Shown here one piece after another: positions 56,551 to 64,000 of a stretch of 64,000 nt of DNA; positions within the stretch are counted from its first letter, which is position 1; each line of letters begins with the position of its first letter. Origin of the DNA: Rhodocollybia butyracea (taxonomy: Eukaryota; Basidiomycota; Agaricomycetes; Agaricales; Omphalotaceae). Below the pieces are notes generated by a model. That model was not told the origin of the DNA and ran no database searches. It saw only the letters and a list, made by a program, of their open reading frames with translations. A program made the translations under genes and the position numbers. The stretch spans positions 124,001 to 188,000 of the forward strand of contig JADNRY010000030.1 of assembly GCA_015501585.1 (NCBI GenBank), given 5' to 3'.

Positions 56551-59500
56551 GATTCTGGACCAGGAGACCAATTTACTGACTGGGGCAATCTCTTTTCTGC
56601 CCCTCTGAACCCAAACATGTTCGCTGCACTTGATGCGACAGGCGTATTAGGCCCACCACCGCAGAGACAACATTTGCCCAATATCGATGCCATGGTCCAG
56701 CCAAATCACAATGGTCAATGGCCAGATTCTCCTCTGTCTTTCCACAAACCGAATCTGCAGCGCTCAGACTCGGCTTCGAGTGTACAGACGAGAAACTCTA
56801 CTAAGAGTTCATCTCATGCGCTTCCACCGTCCCTCTGGATGTCTCCCGCTGGCTCCTCTTCGGGGTCAATCGCTCCAGGTCCTTCTAAACATACCTACGA
56901 TCAAGTGCATACCCGTTTGCCCACTACAGATACAAAATCAACAGCCGCGTTTTCCGATCTCTTTTCCGACGACCTTTTTACGGCTTCCCAGACCACATCT
57001 CCTCGCTTATCACGCTCTCCAGAGCTCAGAGGCTCTTTAGAGTCCTCTGATGCATCTTCTGTAGCCAATGAAGCTGCCCAGCTTGCAAGAGAAGACCCTC
57101 TTGCCACACAGGTATGGAAAATGTACGCCAGAACTAAAGCCGGTCTGCCTCACAAACAGCGCATGGAAAACATCACTTGGCGTATGATGTCTATGGCTTT
57201 GAAACGAGGAGACGCTATTGAAAGCAGTCCCAAAGGCAAGGGAAAAGCCTTGACTCTGCGTCAGATCCCACGGCCGCTTCCACTTCTTCAGTCAAACTAG
57301 ATGAAGAAGAGGAGTCATCTACTGTTGGTGAACGAGGCAGGAGGAAAGACAAAGCAAAGGACAGAGTTAAAGTTGTCGGTTTTGATGGAACAAATCAAGA
57401 CGAAGATTCAACTTCAAATGACGAGTGAGTGGCATGCTCTTGCACCACTTTCGCCCTTGATCTGGGTTCTTACTTATTACTTAGGGTCACACCAATGGAT
57501 TGGCGTGCCATATCCCGTTCACGTTCTCGCATATCCATGGACTGGAGGCCTGCATCACGCTCCCGCTCCCGGCCCCCGGAATCCACCAGTTCCGCCTCGA
57601 CCTTTGCAGGTATAGATGCTATTGGCATGAGTTCAAATATACACTTTCCGCCTCTGTCGAGTTCTATGCCTAGTACGAACGTTATGCACAGCGCTCACAA
57701 GCCTATGTCGGGCTTGTCGGTAACTCGGATGAATGGGATGAGTATGAACCTCGGGATGGGCTCAATATACGAAGATACCGGCGGCTTCGATACCTCAACA
57801 GATTCGAGGTACAATTTTCCTAGTCACCAGTTTTCTAGTATGCATTCGCCGCCATTTTCCCCTTCATCGTTACCTTCCTTTGCTATGCACCACACGGCCA
57901 ACCATCATCATTCCCATGACTCTACAAACCATCTCGGGCTAAATACCTCGGGTTTGCCTTTCAGTCTTGGGTCAGCAGGATCATTTTCTGCAGGCGGTTT
58001 ACGTAGCAGCTCTCCACCTCCGTCCTTCGACTTCCCTCGACATGTCCGGAAAACGAGCTTTGACCATACGGTTTCCAAAGAGTCGATATTTCCCGGCTCA
58101 CCAGATTATGGAGGGAGACATCAAGTCAACGGACGTCCTCTTAGCCCTCGGAGAGTACATGCTGCATTACCGTCTCGCTCAGGAGAAGCTGGACTTGGGA
58201 TGAAGAGGCAGGCGGATGCTCCACATGTTGAGTCGCTTCTTCGAGGCGATTTAACAGATTCACAATATGATTTTTCGGGCTTCGGTGTCTCGCAGTCGTT
58301 ACCCGCTCACCCACAAACACAACCACGTTTTGGCGCACACCATCCTATACAGTCGTCGCATCACATTCCTCACCATCTCAATCGGCACCATCATATGGGC
58401 TCAGGTGACGTTGGAGATACTGTTTCTGGACCTGGTAGCCCATTTCACTCTACGGCATACGCATTTACTTTTCCTTCCTATGATGATAACGCAACATTTG
58501 AAGGAAATGGTGACCCTTCGACGAGCCATCGGGCTAATTTTGACCCGCAAGGTTATGACTTCGAAGGGTTCGAAGATGCAGTAGGTCCTACTGCAAGATT
58601 TAGATCTTCGCAGCCTTCAACAGCATCTAGCCATCCACATTCGCCATATATTGGTAGCCCTCCCGGCGAACTACCGGCGCATCACACGCACATTTCCAAT
58701 CATAGTCAAGGAAGACAATCCCATCATGCATCTTCAAGTAGTGGGGGATCCGGCCTCTCACCAGCGGCAGCTTCCGCATCGGCTGTCTTGGCGGAAGGAT
58801 ATGCGAGGCTGAGTGCTGCGAACGGAATCGATGATCTGACTGGTGGAGGTCTTGGACTCAGGGGGATGGGTATGAGTAATGGTGGAGGGGACTTTACGCT
58901 AATGAGAAGTCTGGGATCGTTGTATGGAGATTCGCCCACTCATGCGACAAATCCCGGTGGTCCATTCACGCACGTTGATCCGACGCAGATCCTTGCGGGA
59001 TCTGGTGGTGTATACGCGCATACGAGCCCGTCAAGCGATGGGTGGGGACCAACGGCTACTGCTTTGCCTACAGGAGGTCCAGGCAGTAGTGCCTCACCAG
59101 AGCCTTCGAGTGCAAGTACTCCGCCCAGCGGGGTTGAAACAGCTGGGGGCGCTAAAGGCTCAATGTCTAAGGCTGGGCGAAAATATATATCGCTTAAGGA
59201 CGAAAAGATCAAGAAGAATGAGACGTTGCGGAGCGGAAGCAGTACACCGGATTTGGAAGCGAATCCGCCTGCGAATTTAAAAGATGGAAAGGCTAGTGGA
59301 GAAGATGGAGATAATCCGACGCATTGTACCAACTGTCACACGACGAACACGCCACTGTGGAGACGGGATCCAGAAGGACAACCGTTATGTGAGTCTGTTT
59401 TCTGGGCAAATTCAAAGTTGTACCCTTATAGATTTCTCGCAGGTAATGCATGCGGCCTGTTTTATGTGAGTGTAGTCATTTGAGCATTTGCCGTATTCTA

Positions 59501-59891
59501 ATTTATTTTTTTGTAGAAACTTCATGGAGTTGTACGCCCACTCTCTCTCAAAACAGACGTGATCAAGAAGAGGTAGGCGTTATTAAATTTTTTATTAGTT
59601 TGTGAGCTTATTTGTTATCGCAGAAACCGTGCTTCCGGTACGCCTTCCTCGTCAAGTTCGCGGAAATCAAACTCTGGGCTTCCGAAGCTGGCCTCGTCCG
59701 GCAGACCCCGATCGCAATCTAATACGGCGACTGGAGGTATAACCGGAAGAGTGGGCATGGGACAAGGCGCTGCTAGTGTGGCAGCTGCAGCAAGCGGCGG
59801 TGCAACGTCAGGAGGTGCCAGTACGATGGTGAAAAGGCAACGACGAACTAGTGGAGCTCAGGGAGGTGCAAAGCGAGGTGATTCTACTTGA
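56551..59891 (+). CDS. GATA zinc-finger transcription factor, AreA/Nit2-like, one base missing
   Basis: An N-terminal block [20 protein letters not shown] with [14 protein letters not shown] (about residues 190-225) is the conserved N-terminal domain (DUF1752 type) of AreA/Nit2 factors. A single GATA finger lies near the C terminus: [18 protein letters not shown], two introns, then [19 protein letters not shown], with the Cys-x2-Cys-x17-Cys-x2-Cys spacing and the basic tail [13 protein letters not shown]. Such factors switch on genes for poor nitrogen sources. Between the two lie about 650 residues rich in Ser, His and Gly. Near 57240-57246 (GGGAAAA) the frame of the first exon runs into a stop at 57300, while one extra base connects it to [19 protein letters not shown] and on to the finger. 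I use the ATG at 56551. A 14-residue upstream extension is probably an untranslated leader. Confidence 0.87.
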
Positions 59892-60321
59892 GAGCCTCGG
59901 AGTGCGTGCTCTGTTTTGAATCTTTTATTCTTTTTTGAAAATATGCATCGTTTTCTCTCCTTCCGCCATTCCTTATCTTTCATCAATCGTTTCCCCTCTG
60001 GTCATATAATTGCCATATATATGGCGAGAACCAATGTTGTAGACTGTACTAGTACTTTTTTTTTTTGGCTGATTCCATCACTATGTCACAATCTTTTTTC
60101 ACTTTGTCCTTCATATATTAATAGGACTGACTGCTCAAGCTCAACTACCATTTGTAATATTACAGGTTTTTGTTCTTTAGACTAGCTATCATACACCTCA
60201 TGCCAACAACAGAGATCATAACGGCCAACAGCGACCACTGAACTTAACATAGGTTATGATTACATTTGACGATGGGTCTTCCAAAGGTTCAGCGCTCTAC
60301 CACTCTGCCAATCATAGTTTC
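59892..60321. other. convergent 3' intergenic region
   Basis: T-rich 3' region of the GATA factor gene facing the end of the broken SDR gene. No gene seen. Confidence 0.45.
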
Positions 60322-61327
60322 TTACTTCTCTCCAATCATCTCCTCCAACTTGTCCCACATGTCTTTTCGATTCTTTGGATTCTTTGCCTAGGCTCCAGGT
60401 TCCTTTTGGGCGAGGTTGTATGCTAAAAACTTTCCTGAGCCCAGTATGTCTTGACCTTCTGGGGCCAATAGAATTTGGGGTTGAAAGTAAGAAGAAAGTT
60501 GAAAGTTTGGAGGGGTCACATAGACAGGAACGTTTGCAAATGCATCGGGGGTTGTACCGATTATTTTCATTCCAATCATCATCAGACCGTTTAGAGGAAA
60601 CGGAAACTTGCCGTAGCTGAAATCTTCGAAGTTGACGAGACCTGGTGATAGCGGTACTGGGGGTAGCGGATATTGAATTCCTTGAAAAGAAACTATTAGC
60701 TTTGTTTTTCATCATGGGTCAATACATACCTCGGTAAATGCGTCCAAGACACATCTGTCCCGTTTGGACTGGTCCATGAAGGACATTGTCTTTCCCCTGC
60801 CTGCTTTGAACTTTTCTTTCAAAGAAAGATCATGAACACTCAAATCGTTCCATTACGGTCTGACCGACATTAGCGACAGAAAGACACTGAGCGTTCTGAG
60901 CGAGGCATCCCCATGTCGTGAGGAAAAATGCAATGGCGAAACGAGATACGGCTTGAACAGCGAATCCTCGTTCAATATCGTCTGCGTTCTCGACGATCAT
61001 TCCCGTTGGGACACCATTCTGGCACATGACAAGATAATCGATACCATGTTCCATTACAGCGTTCTGAATGGCCTTCGCAGACGCGCGCATGCCTTTGGTA
61101 TCAGAAAGGTCGCTCTTGATATACTCGACTTGAATCTTGTGTGGTGCCAGCTTTTGCATGTCCTGCAGAATGCTGGCTGCCCATGTCTCATTGCGACCAA
61201 ATATGATGATCCTACTGCATCCGAGTTTGGCGAGTAGACGAGCAATAACTGCCCCTATTCCTGTTGTGAACCCGATAATGACTGCTGTTTTGTGTTCCTG
61301 GAAAGCGCTTTCGTAGCGCTGGAACAC
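60322..61327 (-). pseudogene. broken short-chain dehydrogenase/reductase gene
   Basis: Minus strand. The N-terminal part is a Rossmann SDR: TAVIIGFTTGIGAVIARLL, IIIFGRNE, GIDYLVMCQNGVPTG and AVQAVSRFAIAFFLTT. Three defects follow. Near 60835-60865 the frame changes between VGQTV and DLSVHDLSLKEKF with no usable intron. Near 60644 it changes again between RYPQYRYH and PGLVNFEDFSYGKFPF; one missing C or a 10-base loss would do it. At 60388-60390 there is an in-frame TAG where relatives have a Trp (EPGA-stop-AKNPKNRKDM). The frame then stays open to a TAA at 60322-60324 with MWDKLEEMIGEK. The first exon and start codon were not found. Most likely a recently broken gene. Oxidoreductase substrate unknown. 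Confidence 0.65.
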
Positions 61328-62004
61328 TGAGAGGCGTTGTGATGATTAGAAGGGATGTGAAGAGTCATTGCTCTCTTTAAACTATCAACGGAATGAGCTC
61401 GGGGTGGTTCATGACTAGTATCAACACTGTGCGCTGATTCATGCAGTATTCATGATTCAACCGTCCAACTTCCGGCGATTCGGCGCTTCTTTAAAGCGCT
61501 CTTTTCTTTCCTAACCTCGACAAGACTCCACCCACCATAGTCAACGGAACGAAATTTCATACGGGCTCTGTGGGTGAGCTTGCCACGGCAACTCAATCGC
61601 AATCTTGGTGACGTGTACAGTGGGACAAGATGGAGTGGAAAGTTCGTTATAGGCTCATCTGAACGCAAGCGATCGCACAGATAAAAATGAACGCAACAAG
61701 TTCAACACAAAACAAAGAAACCAGACACAGTCTTTACGTTATCCTCAAATCTACAGTCCGCAGAATGGCTTCTCAAGATGGCATCTGGGCTAGGAGCTTC
61801 TGGAATCTGTGGGAACCATCTCTTCAGACTTGTCACTAGAGGGTGAACGCCGCTCTGTAGACCAGGACTAGTAGCAAAATGGAACCAGCGCAGCAGCGGT
61901 CAACAGGCGCTGCTGTTCTATGGCCAGGGAATCCGTTTTGTGAGGACTTTTCAACGCCAGAGCTGTCAGTGCGATTCTCATCTATGTTTCGGTCCTCTAA
62001 CTAT
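61328..62004. other. intergenic, no gene seen
   Basis: About 680 bases between the SDR relic and the tRNA. It may hold the missing first exon of the SDR gene. A minus-strand ATG at about 61412 starts MNHPELIPL but could not be joined in frame. Confidence 0.4.
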
Positions 62005-62085
62005 GGGCACATGGTGTAGTTGGTTATCACATCCGCTTAGCACACACTATGCGGGGGGTGCTGGGTTCAATTCCCAGTGTGTCCA
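62005..62085 (+). tRNA. tRNA-Ala (anticodon AGC), with 7-nt intron
   Basis: An 81-base cloverleaf can be folded by eye. Acceptor stem GGGCACA pairs with TGTGTCC, including the G3.U70 wobble that marks alanine tRNAs, with discriminator A73. The D arm is GTGTAGTTGGTTATCAC. The anticodon stem TCCGC pairs with GCGGG around TTAGCAC plus seven extra bases, an intron at the usual place 3' of the anticodon. The variable loop has 5 bases. The T arm is CTGGG-TTCAATT-CCCAG. A T run at 62120-62126 could end transcription. Confidence 0.9.
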
Positions 62086-62576
62086 TCTCTTTCATTGGTT
62101 GCTTTTTGACCAGATAGTTTTCATTGACGACAGTTGTGGCCTTTGAATAGCGCATATATGTGGACCGGAGCGGACGATATTCTTCAAAGGAGCCAATTTT
62201 GGATTAAAAGCGGGCCTTTTGGCAGCAATGTACTTTGAGTTTGTTCCGTTTGTTCACAACATTCTTCAACCGCTCTGTTGGGTCTTCACAGATAATAATG
62301 CCCCTTTTCTACTCCACTGCTGTGTCTGATACTGATCTATAGTGATTCTGTTACTGAGAGACCTGCAGTGGCTCGGTTTTAATTTGGAGCCTGGACAACG
62401 GCGTTTCTAATTTACTGCTTCAACTTTTTAAATGAACAATTGAGAGTTGGTCCTTGGTTCATTAGCTTTGTAGGGACTCTTCCTAGTACTGCTGTAGATA
62501 AATCGAATTGGGCCAATTTCTTGTTTAAGTAACCCAGTGGCGCATCAATTGGGTCATGCAATAAGTTATTGAATAA
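62086..62576. other. intergenic, no gene seen
   Basis: About 490 bases between the tRNA and the next gene. It probably includes the promoter, and perhaps a first short exon, of that gene. Confidence 0.4.
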
Positions 62577-64000
62577 CTTTGCGCTTTGTCCCTTTCTTCC
62601 ACACTGGCCCACATATTCCGACCAAATGCGCCTGCTTCGCGCAACAACACTCTACCACCAACAGCATTTCCAGATGGACTGCAGCCTGTAAGCTCTGGAG
62701 ACTTAGCCGGCGCTAGAGGAATTCAGCGGAGAGTTTCACGAACAGATCTGGATTTTGAACGGGCTCTGCAGGGTCAAGGCACTGTCATGCTCAGAGAAGG
62801 TCTAGATATAGATTCGCTTGGGAAACTTGTCGAAAGCCCGCCTCCAGTTCTACCCAAGAGCCCTAGACACAAAACTCCCCCAACAAAAAGACTTCAGCCA
62901 TCTACACCCACAATTGTACCACCAACTCCTTCGCCCGTCGCTGGTCCATCCAGCGCAAGGATACCCCAACCATCGCCCTCGGCGTCAACCAACGACTTTT
63001 TCACCGACGACGACGACATTAATACCAAACGACGCTCAATGTACAGGTCGCCGGGCACATCCAGCAGCCCTGATCTCGCAACTCTTCTTCGTAAGGCAAA
63101 GGAACGAGGAGGTATAGTCAATCCGTCTCTCTACAGAGACAGAGACAGGCGCAGAGATTCTCCGCCTCCTTTGCCATCACATTCAAAAGCTCGCGACGAC
63201 TGGGTTTTCGCCAGTCCAAATGGCAATGGAACCTCACCGGAAAAGGTCAGTTGTCTCTCAATTCGATGCAACTTGATCTCAAACTTTCTGCTCCTAGCCC
63301 AAGTCGTCAGTCAGATCAAAGGCCAGCTCGTTTCTCGGAAAAATGTTGGGCCAAAACACTGTTAGGGAACGATCTGTGAGTTTCTTTTATAACAACCACC
63401 ATTGTTTATATTGATAACTTTGCAGAAAACCGACGCAAGTTCCCGGAACAATGCCACTCCTTTATACGATACTTTCACTCCACCTGTGCCGCCATTGCCA
63501 CAGACTCCAGTAGGTTCCCCTATTGCCGACGTTTTCTCTTCCACAAGTCCCCTACGGCCATCTTCGCCCCCGACTACAAAACCGTTACCTCCCATAATGG
63601 GCATGGCCTCTCCATCTCGAGACAATGACAATGACGACGACGATGAACGGTCCATGGTCTTTGTTGACAAGATAACTGTCGATTCCGATGCCAATGTCAC
63701 AGTAAAAGGGAAACGCCGTAGCATGAGCCTTAGCAATACCGATAACAATGTTATGCCAAGTTTCGTGCCTCGAACACCAGATCGCTCCTCATTGCGAAGT
63801 CCTGTCGTCGCCAAAACCGACGAGGAATTCAAAAATAAGGGGATCCGCCCCGCGGATACTACATTAAATGGGATTTTGACCGATTTCAAAGGTGAACTTT
63901 CTCAACTAGACCCTATCATCACCTCCAGTTTGGATCTCCGGGACCCTTCCACCCCAGCCAGGCGTGCAGCCTATTTAAATTCCAGCACTAACGGTTCTTC
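62577..64000 (+). CDS. 5' part of a Ser/Pro-rich protein of unknown function (partial)
   Basis: Open from about 62577, across an intron at about 63246-63299, an exon of about 80 bases coding KSSVRSKASSFLGKMLGQN, a second intron ending at about 63425, and on to the window edge. The text is Pro-, Ser- and Asp-rich (PPPVLPKSPRHKTPPTKR, DRDRRRDSPPPLP) with no domain in the visible part. There is no ATG near the beginning of the frame (the first is at 62787), so either that ATG is used or a short first exon lies upstream. LTDFKGELSQLDPI near 63880 is the most ordered-looking block. A large signalling or cytoskeletal regulator is possible, but nothing visible proves it. Confidence 0.6.

Noticed and set aside
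1..64000. CRISPR arrays, bacterial operons or prophage
   Set aside because: Spliced eukaryotic genes throughout; no regularly spaced repeats seen.

Overview
The window is nuclear DNA of a filamentous basidiomycete, most likely a mushroom-forming Agaricomycete. Genes are split by many short introns of about 47-65 nt with GT..AG ends. Neighbouring genes lie on both strands a few hundred bases apart. The families (Cdc24 with PB1, Rap1 with BRCT and Myb, GATA factor with an AreA-type N-terminal block, GH28, intradiol dioxygenase) are typical of that group. No bacterial operons, CRISPR arrays or intact transposons are seen. Exon joins below were worked out by hand from reading frame, splice sites and family motifs.

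Layout. 1-293: 3' end of an unidentified gene. 994-2489: mitochondrial carrier. 2904-6918: RhoGAP protein. 7246-11385: GH63-like glycosidase. 12210-15363 (minus): Cdc24 RhoGEF. 15364-19443: gene-poor, holding a decayed partial copy of the next gene. 19444-21923 (minus): Rap1-like telomere protein. 22185-24430 (minus): secreted GH28 rhamnogalacturonase-like enzyme. 25063-27168: weak, unidentified coding signal. 27585-32850: compact block of four catabolic genes (intradiol dioxygenase, PhyH-type dioxygenase, carboxymuconolactone decarboxylase-like, 3-hydroxyisobutyrate dehydrogenase-like). 33174-33885: small orphan. 34186-38323: HSL-type alpha/beta hydrolase with a long tail. 38476-39872 (minus): ACAD10/11-type phosphotransferase. 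40004-41561 (minus) and 41615-43606: mtTFB/KsgA-like methyltransferase and Rsa4, back to back with 53 bp between start codons. 43953-45372: O-fucosyltransferase-like enzyme. 45972-46925: bHLH factor. 47772-49806 (minus): Ser/Pro-rich orphan. 49987-52368: gamma-glutamyltransferase. 52706-54107: signal peptide peptidase. 56551-59891: AreA/Nit2-like GATA factor. 60322-61327 (minus): broken SDR gene. 62005-62085: tRNA-Ala(AGC) with a 7-nt intron. 62577-64000: 5' part of a disordered protein that leaves the window.

Three things stand out. First, the four-gene block at 27.6-32.9 kb looks like an aromatic or ring-cleavage catabolic cluster. It has a shared 157-bp divergent promoter and an enzyme type (CMD) that the classical fungal beta-ketoadipate route does not use. 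Second, the Rap1-like gene sits next to a decayed, internally deleted tandem copy of itself. Third, several conserved genes are each out of frame by exactly one missing base, usually in a G run (clearest in GH63 and RSA4). An assembly homopolymer error is the likeliest cause. At least five introns have GC..AG ends, two in the GH63 gene and two in the gamma-glutamyltransferase gene.
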